A DNA stretch of 33,558 nt from Chloroflexota bacterium (lineage in GTDB: Bacteria > Chloroflexota > Dehalococcoidia > DSGV01): assembly GCA_021787985.1 (NCBI GenBank), contig JAJYLG010000032.1, forward strand, positions 1-33,558. Reading direction: 5' to 3'. The translations under genes and the position numbers were made by a program. The notes beneath the pieces were generated by a model. The model was given only the letters and a program-made list of their open reading frames with translations. It did not search any database and was not told the DNA's origin. Of the stretch, positions 15,760 through 23,634 are shown in pieces (positions within the stretch are counted from its first letter, which is position 1; every line of letters begins with the position of its first letter).

Positions 15760-16560
15760 CTACTCCTGGTTGAAGCGCGGCTCGCGCTTCTCGAGAAAGG
15801 CGCGCACCGCCTCCTGGTGATCGGGGGTGTGGCGCAGCTCTCGGATCGCGTAGCCCTCCTGGGTGACGACGCGGCGCAGGTCCGCTTCGAGCGAGTTCTG
15901 ATGCAGCAGCCGCTTGGTCGCCCACACCGATGCGGCCGGGTTGCCGGCGATCTCCTCGGCGAGGGCCATCGCCTCCTCCATCAGCCGCTCGTGCGGCACC
16001 ACGCGATCGACGAGGCCACGCTCCTTCGCCTCGGCAGCATCGACGATGCGGCCGGTGAGCGCCAGGTAGAGCGCCTGCGGCAGCCCGGCCACCTGCGGCA
16101 GATAGCGCGTGCTGCCGCACTCGGGCGACAGGCCAACGCGCACGAACCGGGCCGAGAAGCGCGCGCGTTCCGACGCGATGCGGATGTCGCACGCGAGCGC
16201 CATCGTCAGGCCGACGCCCACCGCGGGGCCGTTGATCGCGGCGACGGCCGGCTTGCCGCGCGTGAGGACGATCGGCACCTCCGGGCTGCCGCTCTGGTCC
16301 AGCAGCGGCGAGACGCGCGCGCCGTCGCCGGCCTCGATGTTGCGCGCCCAGCCGGTGATGTCCGCGCCCGCGCAAAAGCCCCGCCCGGCTCCGGTGACCA
16401 CCAGCGCGCCCACCCGCGGGTCCTGCGCCGCACGCTGGACAGCGTCGATCAGCTCGTTCTCCAGCGTCCGCGTCCAGGCGTTCAGCTTCTCGGGCCGGTT
16501 CAGCGTGACGAGCACGACGCGTCCGCGCCGCTCGTACACGATCTGCTCGTAGTCCGCCAT
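15760..16560 (-). CDS. Enoyl-CoA hydratase/isomerase (crotonase) family protein
   Basis: This 266-aa crotonase-fold enzyme acts on acyl-CoA thioesters, probably in fatty-acid or aromatic-acid degradation. Visible motifs are LNRPEKLNAW, the oxyanion-hole segments GRGFCAGADI and KPAVAAINGPAVGVG, and ACDIRIASERARF followed by GLSPECGSTRYLPQ, where the Glu is at a catalytic position. The C-terminus EAVRAFLEKREPRFN is typical. The start ATG at 16558-16560 follows GGAGGGG. It stands alone on this strand. Exact substrate and activity (hydratase, isomerase or hydrolase) cannot be assigned. Confidence 0.9.
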   Translation of the reverse strand: MADYEQIVYERRGRVVLVTLNRPEKLNAWTRTLENELIDAVQRAAQDPRVGALVVTGAGRGFCAGADITGWARNIEAGDGARVSPLLDQSGSPEVPIVLTRGKPAVAAINGPAVGVGLTMALACDIRIASERARFSARFVRVGLSPECGSTRYLPQVAGLPQALYLALTGRIVDAAEAKERGLVDRVVPHERLMEEAMALAEEIAGNPAASVWATKRLLHQNSLEADLRRVVTQEGYAIRELRHTPDHQEAVRAFLEKREPRFNQE

Positions 16561-16658
16561 CGTCCCCTCCGTGTGCCGGCGCGATCCCGCGCGGCCACCT
16601 GCGATCCTAAGGCAGGAGAGAATCTGACGCCAGTGTCAGCGAGGCGGCCGACCCGGCC

Positions 16659-17084
16659 TCACCCCTGCCAGTGGCTCACGTCCACGGGAAAGAGGAACCT
16701 GTGCTTCTCCCAACGGTCCACCTGACAGCCGTCGGTGCGGCGGAAGGTCGTGTCGATCCGCTGGTCACGGAAGGTGCCGGTGACGCGGGCGACAGCCGGT
16801 CCCCCGTAGATCTGGGTGCACATCGCGTCCTTGGGGACGGGCGCGAACGGGTCCTTGAGCGCATCGAGCGCGCGGCAGGCGGCGTCAGCGTTCGGCAGGG
16901 TGCCACCGGCCGGGTCGCAGCGCAGCGTCCAGCTTTGCGAGCCGCCCTTGTCCGTTCCCTGTGGCCAGACCTCGATCTGCAGGTCGGTCTTGCTGGCCGG
17001 CGCGGGGGACGCCCCGCCGGCGCACGCGGCAGCCATCACGACGGCCACGCTGATGATGAACGGCAGCACGAGCCTGGCAAACAC
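16659..17084 (-). CDS. Subtilisin-inhibitor-like (SSI family) lipoprotein
   Basis: This 141-aa exported protein has a signal peptide ending in a lipobox (VVMAAACAGG). The mature part resembles the Streptomyces subtilisin inhibitor family: SWTLRCDPAGGTLPNADAAC, ALDALKDPF, MCTQIYGGP, VTGTFRDQRID and TDGCQ. It has four Cys that would form the two family disulfides. SSI proteins inhibit extracellular serine proteases. Here the lipid anchor suggests a role at the cell surface, and the reactive-site loop next to MCTQ is only weakly like classical SSI, so inhibition is not certain. It lies alone between two other minus-strand genes. Confidence 0.75.
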   Translation of the reverse strand: MFARLVLPFIISVAVVMAAACAGGASPAPASKTDLQIEVWPQGTDKGGSQSWTLRCDPAGGTLPNADAACRALDALKDPFAPVPKDAMCTQIYGGPAVARVTGTFRDQRIDTTFRRTDGCQVDRWEKHRFLFPVDVSHWQG

Positions 17085-17196
17085 GGTCGTCCTCCTGCGT
17101 GGCAGCGGACGGCGCGCGCACCGTACCGCGGAAGGGCTCGGCCCTCCAGATCCGTAACGCGGTCCGACGCGTCCGCGTTCCCCCGTGCGCGGTCGC

Positions 17197-17745
17197 TCAG
17201 GGTCGTCCCCGCAGCGAGTCGCCGATCGCCTGAAGCTGGCGCGCGTGGTCTAGGTCGTGCACGCGCAGAAAGAGCAGCCACTCGCGCCAGTTCAGCCCAC
17301 CGAAGGCGAAGTGGCCAGCCCGGGCGTCCAGGTGCTCGTCGCCCCGCGCGCGCAGCACGCGAGCGTACAAGCGCTCACGCGCGCCCCGCAGCGGCTCCCA
17401 GAAGCGGCCGCCGGATGCGGGCGGCACCGACAACCGCCGGTCCTGCGCCGGCGACTCGCTGGAGGCCGCGCCGCGCTCCAGCAGGTCGAGGATGAGACGC
17501 GTCGTCGTCGCGTTGGCCGACAGGACGTGGCCCGTCACCTGCGCGGCGGACCACTCACCCGCGGCCGGGGGCTCGCCGAACCGCCCCACCGGCACGACCA
17601 GCGCCGCGTCGCGGAGCTGCCACGAGTCGCGGCGCACCTTGCTCACGAGCTCCGGCAGCCTCAGGTTCGCCGCCTGGCTCAGCAGGTAGGCCCGTACTCG
17701 CTCGATCTCCTCCTGCGACCCCTGCACTTGCTCCCGGACCTGCAT
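17197..17745 (-). CDS. DinB family protein
   Basis: This 182-aa four-helix-bundle protein of the DinB/YfiT type has metal-binding His positions seen in QVTGHVLSANA and RVHDLDHARQLQAI (the HDxDHxxQ ending is characteristic). Members include bacillithiol or mycothiol transferases and many uncharacterised proteins; the substrate here is unknown. The start ATG at 17743-17745 has GGGAGGA upstream. The very long upstream frame is antisense to the acyl-CoA dehydrogenase and is discarded. It is transcribed divergently from that gene across 78 bases. Confidence 0.82.
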   Translation of the reverse strand: MQVREQVQGSQEEIERVRAYLLSQAANLRLPELVSKVRRDSWQLRDAALVVPVGRFGEPPAAGEWSAAQVTGHVLSANATTTRLILDLLERGAASSESPAQDRRLSVPPASGGRFWEPLRGARERLYARVLRARGDEHLDARAGHFAFGGLNWREWLLFLRVHDLDHARQLQAIGDSLRGRP

Positions 17746-17823
17746 CGTATCGTCCTCCCTCGCTCCGCCGGCACCGACGGTCGGCGACAGTGTACGCTGG
17801 CGGGCGAGGAGGCGGCAGACATC

Positions 17824-18984
17824 ATGGACTGGTCGCTCACGCCGACACAAGCGCGCTTCCTCGCGGAGCTGCGCGCGTTCCTCGACACGGCGATCGACCG
17901 CCCGTTCTCCGCTCGGCCGTACGGCGCATCCGAGGAGGCTGAGTGGGAACGCGCCCGTGCGCTGCACCGGGCGCTGGCCGCCCGCGGCCGGTATGCCCCG
18001 GCGTTCCCCCGCGAGCTGGGTGGCGCCGACCTCGGCCCGATCGAGACGGCGCTGGTCGACGCCGAGCTCGCCGCCCGTCGCGTTCCCGACGTCGGCAGAA
18101 TCCCCGCGGTCGGATACTTCGGGCCGACCATCCAACGCTGGGGCACGCCGGCGCAGATCGCCCGCCACGTGGGGGCGATCGGTCGGGCGGAGGTCGTGTG
18201 GTGCCAGGGCTTCAGCGAGCCCGCCGCCGGCTCTGACCTGGCCGCGCTGCAGGCGCGCGCCGTCCGCGACGGCGATGGCTGGCGCATCAACGGACGCAAG
18301 GTCTGGACCAGCGACGCGCTGCACGCGGGCTGGTGCTACCTTCTGGCCCGCACCGACCCGCAGGCGCCGCGACATCGCGGGGTCTCTGCCTTCCTCGTGC
18401 CGATGGATGCGCCGGGCATCGAAGTGCGGCCGCTGGTCAACGTGGCCGATGCCCCAGCCTTCGCCGAGGTGACCTTCGACGACGTCTTCGCGCCCGCCGA
18501 TGCGCTCCTCGGCGAAGCGGGCCGCGGCTGGTACGTGGCGACAACCACCCTCGACCTGGAGCGTGTGTCGCTCTCGCGCTGGGCAGCGGTGCTGCGCGAC
18601 CTGGAGGACGCGGCGACCTGGCTGCGCCACCGGCCGATTGGCCGAGGACGGACGACCGACCGCCTGGCGCTGGCCGACGCCTTCATCAGCGCCAACGTGG
18701 CGCGCGTTCTCGCCGCCCGCGTCAACGATCGCCACGCGCGCGGTGAGCTGGTCGGCAGCGAGGCGTCCGTCGCCAAGCTGCTCTCGTCCGAGCTGGGCCA
18801 GCGGGTCGCCCACCTGCTCGCCGGGCTGGGCGGGCTGCCGGCACTCGCCCACGCGGACGGCGCACCGGTGCCGGGGACCGGCGAGGCGGTCACCAGCACC
18901 GTGCCGTGGACCATCGCCGGCGGCACGAGCGAGGTGCAGCGCAACATCATCGCGCAACGCGGGATCGGCCTGCCGCGCTCCTGA
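17824..18984 (+). CDS. Acyl-CoA dehydrogenase family protein
   Basis: This 386-aa flavoenzyme is predicted to oxidise acyl-CoA thioesters with FAD. Motifs are WCQGFSEPAAGSDLAAL (FAD/substrate signature), INGRKVWTSDALHAGWC, AFAEVTFDDVFAP, LLGEAGRGWYVATTTLDLER and the C-terminal IAGGTSEVQRNIIAQR signature. GAGGAGG precedes the ATG at 17824. The catalytic Glu position is not obvious by eye, so the chain-length class is open. The last codons and stop (18964-18986) are duplicated at 19678-19706, which suggests that the DNA between was inserted at the 3' end of this gene. Confidence 0.9.
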   Translation: MDWSLTPTQARFLAELRAFLDTAIDRPFSARPYGASEEAEWERARALHRALAARGRYAPAFPRELGGADLGPIETALVDAELAARRVPDVGRIPAVGYFGPTIQRWGTPAQIARHVGAIGRAEVVWCQGFSEPAAGSDLAALQARAVRDGDGWRINGRKVWTSDALHAGWCYLLARTDPQAPRHRGVSAFLVPMDAPGIEVRPLVNVADAPAFAEVTFDDVFAPADALLGEAGRGWYVATTTLDLERVSLSRWAAVLRDLEDAATWLRHRPIGRGRTTDRLALADAFISANVARVLAARVNDRHARGELVGSEASVAKLLSSELGQRVAHLLAGLGGLPALAHADGAPVPGTGEAVTSTVPWTIAGGTSEVQRNIIAQRGIGLPRS

Positions 18985-18992
18985 CTCTCCGC
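18964..18992 (+). repeat. Direct repeat, left copy (end of acyl-CoA dehydrogenase)
   Basis: These 29 bases, starting ATCGGCCTGCCGCGCTCC and including the dehydrogenase stop, recur at 19678-19706 with one mismatch (T to C at the eighth base). They flank a 685-base stretch that holds a toxin-antitoxin pair. Confidence 0.85.
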
Positions 18993-18999
18993 CCGTCCG

Positions 19000-19398
19000 T
19001 CACTGACGCCCGAGGAAGCCTTCGATCTCCCGGATCACCGCCGTCAGCGTGGGGGGCGGATGCTCCGCAGCCACCTCGGAGGGTCCGCGGTGCACGTGGT
19101 GCGGAAACCAGGCTGTGCCATGGAGGTGAGGAGCGTTATCGTAGCGGAACCGGGTAGCTCCCTGCGAATCCGCCTAGTGAAACCGGTAACCGCGCCACTC
19201 CGGGAACTCGGAGCTCCAGCAAACAGCCAGGGCAACCGTCAACCGCGAATCATCGGGAAATGCCACCGCCAGGTCCAGAAAGCCTACCTGCTGGTCCGGA
19301 CTCAGTCGCGGCCGTGGTTCCTCATGTATTACGCCGCCCGCGTAAATCAGCCGCTGGACCACGCGGTCGAAGTAATCGAGCAGCCCAGATGGCCCCAC
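19000..19398 (-). pseudogene. TumE-like (DUF6516) toxin gene with an in-frame amber codon
   Basis: GTG 19396-19398 starts directly after the upstream gene's TGA. The frame reads LDYFDRVVQRLIYAGGVIHE and SSEFPEWRGYRFH, then TAG at 19174-19176. It resumes in frame with ADSQGATRFRYDNAPHLHGT and FPHHVHRGPSEVAAEHPPP and ends TAVIREIEGFLGRQ at 19000. RYDNAPH followed by FPHHVHRG is the hallmark I recall for the DUF6516/TumE toxin family. A Tyr codon to TAG change explains the stop. Without the C-terminal half the toxin is probably inactive, while its partner at 19399 is intact. The family name is from memory. Confidence 0.72.
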
Positions 19399-19629
19399 TC
19401 AGGGCCGCTGTCGCCCGGTCGCCTGCACGTGCGCGAGCATGTCCCAGAGCGCCGACCACACGGTGAAGTCATGCGCGTCGCCGAGCTCCCCCCGCGTGTA
19501 AGCCACAAGGAAGTCGGCCGACGACATGGCATGTCGCGCCTCTAACGCCTCGATCTCTCGTCGGATGTCTGTCTCGGAGAAGATGACCGGTCTGACCGTG
19601 GTTCCCATCTCCCGCCTCGACGGCCGCAT
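19399..19629 (-). CDS. Putative antitoxin of the TumE-like toxin (TumA-like)
   Basis: This 76-aa protein contains EIEALEARHAMSSADFLVAY and RGELGDAHDFTVWSALWDML. It is helical and acidic, and it directly precedes the TumE-like toxin (TGA then GTG, no gap). That order and the TRGELGDAHDFTVW pattern fit the small partner proteins found with DUF6516 toxins. The start could be the ATG at 19627-19629 (GGAGG only two bases upstream) or the ATG at 19606-19608 (GGGAG immediately upstream); neither spacing is ideal. An extended -10-like motif lies at 19641-19649 on this strand. It appears intact although the toxin is broken. Confidence 0.6.
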   Translation of the reverse strand: MRPSRREMGTTVRPVIFSETDIRREIEALEARHAMSSADFLVAYTRGELGDAHDFTVWSALWDMLAHVQATGRQRP

Positions 19630-19640
19630 TTCCTCCGCTC

Positions 19641-19649
19641 ATCATAGCA
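19641..19649 (-). promoter_or_regulatory. Possible extended -10 promoter of the TumE-like cassette
   Basis: On the minus strand this reads TGCTATGAT (TGnTAnnnT), 12 bases before the ATG at 19629. TTGACC lies 23 bases further upstream, which is too far for a standard -35, so the element may work as an extended -10 alone. Confidence 0.35.
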
Positions 19650-19677
19650 AGACCGGAAGACCGCTCTCAGGTCAAGT

Positions 19678-19706
19678 ATCGGCCCGCCGCGCTCCTGACT
19701 CTCCGC
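19678..19706 (+). repeat. Direct repeat, right copy
   Basis: This copy matches 18964-18992 at 28 of 29 bases, and similarity does not extend past either end by more than a base or two. It duplicates the last codons of the acyl-CoA dehydrogenase gene, outside any gene. Confidence 0.85.
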
Positions 19707-19805
19707 TCCCGCGCCGAAGCTTGGGCAAGCTCCGCGGGGACGAGTCGCCCGGCGCCTGTCCGCCGCGCCATCTGCGATTCGGTGATTCAAGATCCGGGCG
19801 GCGGG

Positions 19806-20570
19806 TCAGCCGGCCGCCCGCGCGACGACGACCAGCCGCTCGCTACCCGGCCCGAGCGCGCCCGCGTCGAAGTCGCCGTACTCCGCCTCCACGCGCCAGC
19901 CGGTGCGCTCGAGCAGCAGGCGCAGCTCACCGCCAGTGACCAACCGAAGCGCCACCTCGACCTCGTGCCGCCGCACGGGACCGCCGGCCGTCCACTCCTC
20001 GATCCGCGCCCAGGCACGCCGCCCCTGCCGCCAGGGTTCGGCGCGCCAGCGGAGCGACACCTCACGGCGCAAGCCGTCCGCCTCGTCCCAGACGGCGAGC
20101 GGCTGCCAGGGACGCTCGCCCTCCTCCCAGTCAGCCCACGGCCCCGCCGGCAGCGTCACGTCGAGCGCCAGCGCTCCGCCCGGACGCGTCACGGCGCGCC
20201 AGCCCGCGAGCACCGCGAGCTGCTGCGCCTGGTCGACGCAATGGAGAAACGTGTCCGCCGCGCACACGACCAGGGCGAACGGACCACCGGGCGGTGACTC
20301 GAGCTCGGCTCGATGGAACGAGAGCCGCGGGCCCGCCGCCGACGCGAGGCGCCCCGCCTCTGCCAGCATTGCCGCGCTGCGGTCGTACCCGGTGACGGCG
20401 ATCCCCTGGGCGGCGATAGCGCGCGCCACCCGGCCGGTGCCGCAGCCGGCGTCGAGCACCGGTCCGCCCTCACGGCGGGCCAGCGCGGCGTAGAACCCCG
20501 CGTCGCCGTTGCGCGGGTCGAAGACCCGCTCGTAGAAGGCGGCGAGGGGGCCGTACGGGTCGGCCGTCAT
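19806..20570 (-). CDS. Class I SAM-dependent methyltransferase
   Basis: This 254-aa Rossmann-fold methyltransferase has the SAM-binding motif I VLDAGCGTGRVARAIA, then GIAVTGYDRSAAMLAEA (acidic end of beta-2), AELESPPGGPFALVVCAADT (motif IV region) and TRPGGALALDVTLP. The substrate is unknown. The ATG at 20568-20570 overlaps the stop of the upstream lipoprotein gene (ATGA), so they are translationally coupled. The longer open frame runs antisense-like through the upstream gene and is not used. Confidence 0.87.
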   Translation of the reverse strand: MTADPYGPLAAFYERVFDPRNGDAGFYAALARREGGPVLDAGCGTGRVARAIAAQGIAVTGYDRSAAMLAEAGRLASAAGPRLSFHRAELESPPGGPFALVVCAADTFLHCVDQAQQLAVLAGWRAVTRPGGALALDVTLPAGPWADWEEGERPWQPLAVWDEADGLRREVSLRWRAEPWRQGRRAWARIEEWTAGGPVRRHEVEVALRLVTGGELRLLLERTGWRVEAEYGDFDAGALGPGSERLVVVARAAG

Positions 20571-21925
20571 TCGGTGCCGGGGTCCGCGGGCCGGCGCGGA
20601 TCGGTGAACGGGAGCCCCACCGTCGCCGGGTCGATGTGCGAGAGGTCCTCGCCCGCCGGGCGGCGGCCGTTCTGCACCCAGCCGACCAGGTCGTCCCAGC
20701 CGCGGTCGATCTCCTGGGGCGAGAAGCTGCAGTGACCGGCGCTGCGGACCGCCCGCTGCACCAGCAGGTCCTGGCGGCCGGCCGCCTTCACCCGCGCCAG
20801 GTACTCCTGCTCCATCGAGATCGGCACGAACAGGTCGCCCGTGCCGTGGAGCGTCAGCAAGGGGCGCTGCAGCCGCCCGCTGGTCGGCGCCAGGTCGGGG
20901 TGGACACGCGGGTCGCGCAGCGCCGGATCGGCAGCGAACCGCGGCACGGCGGCGTTCAACGGCGCGTCGGCGGCCGGGTCGCCCGTCGAGTAGCTCACGC
21001 CCACGTTCGTCGAGGCGGCGATCGGCGGCTGCTGGCGAGCGGGGTCGAGCAGCGCGAAGCCGAAGGAGACCGCCCACTGCTGTTCCAGCCCTTGCAGGAA
21101 GAACGGCCGCGGACCGCCGGTGAGGTCACGGAGCGCGGCGATGAACCGCCGGCCCGCGGCGGTGGGGTTGCTCGGCGTACCGAGCGCCGTGGTCATGCGG
21201 CCGAGCGCCGCGTTGAGATCCGCGCCGGCATGCGGCGGCAGGGTCACGCCGGAGAAGTACTGTGCCAGCGCGAGCCAGCTCAACAGGTAGTCGAGCTCAG
21301 ACTCGCCAGAGACCGCCCCGCAGAGCGCCAGCCCGCCGGCGAACGGCGTGTCCGGCTGCTCCAGCGACAGGGCGACCGAGTTGCCGCCCATCGACTGCCC
21401 GATGATGTAGCTCCGTCGCGGCTCGCCGACGCGCCGCGCAAACTCCCCCACCAGCAGGCGGCTGTCGAGCGCACCCAGCCCCGGGACGTAGCCGGTGGTG
21501 CGGTAGCTGCTCGCGGCCCACGCGAAGCCCTCGGACAGGAGCTGAGCCGCGTTCGGCGGGGCCTCGATGGCCAGCTCATGACCCTCGCCCTGGTAGCCGT
21601 GCGCGTAGACGGCCAGCTCGCCGTTCCAGCGCTCCGGCACCTGGATGACGTACTCCGCGCCGTCCAGCGTGCCGCTGAGCTGCCGCACGCCCGCCGGGGC
21701 GACGATCTTCACGGGCGCCGGTTGGTAGGCGCCCGACGGCGTGAAGGGCGTCGCGGTGGCCAGCGCCGGCGTGGTGGCGGAAGCCCGCGGCGTCGCGGTC
21801 CGCGTGACGGGAGGCATCGCCGTCGCGGTCGAAGTGGCAGGGTGGCCCGCGGTCGCCGCACGGCCGCCGCAGGCGGTGAGCGCCAGCGCCAGCGTCGCGA
21901 GCAGCGTTGCGCTCCACCGCGTCAC
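20567..21925 (-). CDS. Alpha/beta-hydrolase lipoprotein
   Basis: This protein of about 452 aa has a signal peptide and lipobox (LALALTACGG), a Thr/Ala/Pro-rich linker of about 45 residues and an alpha/beta-hydrolase domain. The nucleophile elbow is YIIGQSMGGNSVALS, the likely acid is in HGTGDLFVPIS and the catalytic His is in RSAGHCSFSP. It resembles secreted esterases of the tannase/feruloyl-esterase or peptidase-like group, but the substrate is unknown. I choose GTG 21923-21925 (VTRWSATLLATLALAL); the open frame extends upstream to 22000, overlapping apt. It is divergent from apt by 55 bases. Confidence 0.8.
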   Translation of the reverse strand: MTRWSATLLATLALALTACGGRAATAGHPATSTATAMPPVTRTATPRASATTPALATATPFTPSGAYQPAPVKIVAPAGVRQLSGTLDGAEYVIQVPERWNGELAVYAHGYQGEGHELAIEAPPNAAQLLSEGFAWAASSYRTTGYVPGLGALDSRLLVGEFARRVGEPRRSYIIGQSMGGNSVALSLEQPDTPFAGGLALCGAVSGESELDYLLSWLALAQYFSGVTLPPHAGADLNAALGRMTTALGTPSNPTAAGRRFIAALRDLTGGPRPFFLQGLEQQWAVSFGFALLDPARQQPPIAASTNVGVSYSTGDPAADAPLNAAVPRFAADPALRDPRVHPDLAPTSGRLQRPLLTLHGTGDLFVPISMEQEYLARVKAAGRQDLLVQRAVRSAGHCSFSPQEIDRGWDDLVGWVQNGRRPAGEDLSHIDPATVGLPFTDPRRPADPGTE

Positions 21926-21980
21926 TGCCGTACAACGCAAGCGCACGCGCCGTGCGGCCCGCTCTGGAGGAACGCCTACC

Positions 21981-22496
21981 GTGGACCTGAAACGCTTCAT
22001 CCGCGATGTACCTGACTTTCCGCAGCCTGGGGTGATCTTCCGCGATATTACCCCTTTGCTGCGCGATGCGACCGCGCTCCACCACGTGATGGACCGCTTC
22101 TATGAGATCTACAAGGACGAGGCGATCGACGCCATCGCGGCCATCGAGTCGCGCGGCTTCATCTTCGGCGCGCCGCTGGCCGACCGGCTGGGCGTCGGCT
22201 TCGTACCGGTGCGCAAGCCCGGCAAGCTGCCCGCGGCGCGCATGACGATCGAGTACTCGCTCGAGTACGGCACCAGCCAGCTCGATATCCACCAGGACGC
22301 CCTCCGCCCCGGCCATCGCGTGGTCGTGGTCGACGACCTGCTGGCGACCGGCGGCACGGCTGCCGCCACCGCCAAGCTGGTGGAGCTGATCGGCGGCCAG
22401 GTGCACTCCTTCCTCTTCCTGGTCGAGCTGGAGTACCTGGGTGGCCGCGCCCGCCTGGAGCCGTACCGCATCGAGCGGCTGCTCAGCTACGAGTAG
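21981..22496 (+). CDS. apt: Adenine phosphoribosyltransferase
   Basis: Apt salvages adenine with PRPP to form AMP. The 171-aa protein starts DLKRFIRDVPDFPQPGVIFRD, the family N-terminus, and has IAAIESRGFIFGAPLA, VPVRKPGKLP and the PRPP-binding loop VVVVDDLLATGGTAAAT. The length is standard. The start GTG at 21981 follows GGAGG (21966-21970). It is separated by about 500 bases from pyrE, another phosphoribosyltransferase. A hairpin with no U tract follows the stop. Confidence 0.95.
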   Translation: MDLKRFIRDVPDFPQPGVIFRDITPLLRDATALHHVMDRFYEIYKDEAIDAIAAIESRGFIFGAPLADRLGVGFVPVRKPGKLPAARMTIEYSLEYGTSQLDIHQDALRPGHRVVVVDDLLATGGTAAATAKLVELIGGQVHSFLFLVELEYLGGRARLEPYRIERLLSYE

Positions 22497-22502
22497 CCGG
22501 CC

Positions 22503-22523
22503 GCCTGCCTGCAGCAGGCAGGC
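22503..22523. repeat. Inverted repeat after apt
   Basis: GCCTGCCTG and CAGGCAGGC form a 9-bp perfect stem with loop CAG, 6 bases after the apt stop. There is no T-run, so it is either an unusual terminator or a repeat remnant. A REP-like GTAGGGGC follows at about 22531. Confidence 0.6.
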
Positions 22524-22601
22524 GAGTCGGTAGGGGCGCCTGCTCCCGCCACGCGCAGGCGCGGACCGGCCGCCGGACCACGGGGGTCGGTCTGCCTGCC
22601 C

Positions 22602-22955
22602 GTGCGAGAGGCTGAACGGAACGATCTCGCGGAAGACGGCATCGTTCTCGCCCCGCCGGGGTCCGCAAGGCCCAGGACCGGGACCGACGCGACGGCCGCC
22701 CGGCTCGCGCTGGAGCGCATCCGCGCGTTTGGCCCCACCACGGTACGCCAGGTTGCGCTTGCCCGCGTCATGATCAAGGACCGGACGCCGCCCTTCGATC
22801 GCTTGTGCTGGGTGGTTAGCCTGGAGCCCGCCCACGTGCAGATCCCTTCCACCGGGCCCCGCGAAGGGCCGCCATTCGCCGCGCAGTACGCGCTCGTCTT
22901 TGTGGAGGCACAAACCGGGCCGTTCCTTTTCTTCGCGCTCAAGGGGGCACGCTGA
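22602..22955 (+). CDS. Hypothetical protein, possibly a truncated secreted protein
   Basis: This 117-aa frame from GTG at 22602 has a plausible body, with RLALERIRAFGPTTVRQVAL and RLCWVVSLEPAHVQIPSTGP, then QYALVFVEAQTGPFLFFALK. That ending resembles small secreted proteins of unknown function that end in VFVDAQTG-like strands, but there is no signal peptide, so the N-terminus may be lost. No RBS is seen. The sequence before it (22503-22600) contains repeat-like hairpins. No family assignment is made. Confidence 0.45.
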   Translation: MREAERNDLAEDGIVLAPPGSARPRTGTDATAARLALERIRAFGPTTVRQVALARVMIKDRTPPFDRLCWVVSLEPAHVQIPSTGPREGPPFAAQYALVFVEAQTGPFLFFALKGAR

Positions 22956-22998
22956 CCGCGTTTGCCCCGCTCCGACCGCTCCCGTACGCTGGGGAGCG

Positions 22999-23634
22999 AT
23001 GCGATTGCCAACCTTGACTGAGGCCCACGCGGAGCTCGTCCGCCTGCTGCGGGAGCGCGCGTTCCTGCGTGGCGACTTCGTCCTCACCAGCGGCCGACGC
23101 TCCTCGTGGTACTTCAACGGCAAGCTCGTCACGCTCGACGCCCGCGGCGCGGCGCTGACCGGCATGCTCGTCGCCCACTGCTGCCGCGCCCACGGATGCG
23201 AGGCGGTGGGTGGCCTCAGCATGGGCGCCGACCCGGTAGCCTCCGCCGCCGCGGCCTATGCCGGCTGGCAGGGGTGGGAGCTCGGCGCCTTCCTCGTGCG
23301 CAAGGAGAAGAAAGAGCACGGCGCGCAGGACCGCATCGCCATGGCCGCCGCGGCCGACGGCCGGCCGCTGCTCGGTCCGGGCCGACGCGTTGCGCTGGTC
23401 GAGGACGCGGTGACGACCGGCGGCTCGATCCTGCAGGCGCTCGACGCCGTGCGCGCCGCCGGCGCCGACGCGACCCTCGCCGTCACGCTTGTCGACCGGC
23501 TGCAGGGCGGCAGCGACCGCCTGCGGGCCGAGGGCTTGACGGTGGTCGCCCTGGCCGCGGCCGACGACGAAGGCAACCTGACGGCGCTCCCCCTGCCGGC
23601 CGCCGTGCTGGCGTCTGCGGCAAGACCAGCATGA
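22999..23634 (+). CDS. pyrE: Orotate phosphoribosyltransferase
   Basis: PyrE converts orotate and PRPP to OMP in pyrimidine synthesis. The 211-aa protein has FVLTSGRRSSWYFNGKLVTL, GGLSMGADPVASAAA, the loop LVRKEKKEHGAQ (catalytic Lys region) and the PRPP-binding motif RVALVEDAVTTGGSILQAL. The ATG at 22999 is preceded closely by GGGGAG. The stop overlaps the start of the JAMM peptidase gene (ATGA). No other pyr genes lie in the window. Confidence 0.93.
   Translation: MRLPTLTEAHAELVRLLRERAFLRGDFVLTSGRRSSWYFNGKLVTLDARGAALTGMLVAHCCRAHGCEAVGGLSMGADPVASAAAAYAGWQGWELGAFLVRKEKKEHGAQDRIAMAAAADGRPLLGPGRRVALVEDAVTTGGSILQALDAVRAAGADATLAVTLVDRLQGGSDRLRAEGLTVVALAAADDEGNLTALPLPAAVLASAARPA

Noticed and set aside
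16624-16639. Inverted repeat CTGAC-N6-GTCAG upstream of the crotonase gene as an operator
   Set aside because: The arms are only 5 bases, the centre does not pair and no regulator gene is nearby, so chance is likely.
19174-19176. TAG in the TumE-like gene as a pyrrolysine codon
   Set aside because: Pyrrolysine is rare and is not expected in this family. A Tyr-to-amber mutation fits the alignment I recall.
22503-22523. Rho-independent terminator after apt
   Set aside because: The stem is good, but no T-run follows, so I list it only as an inverted repeat.
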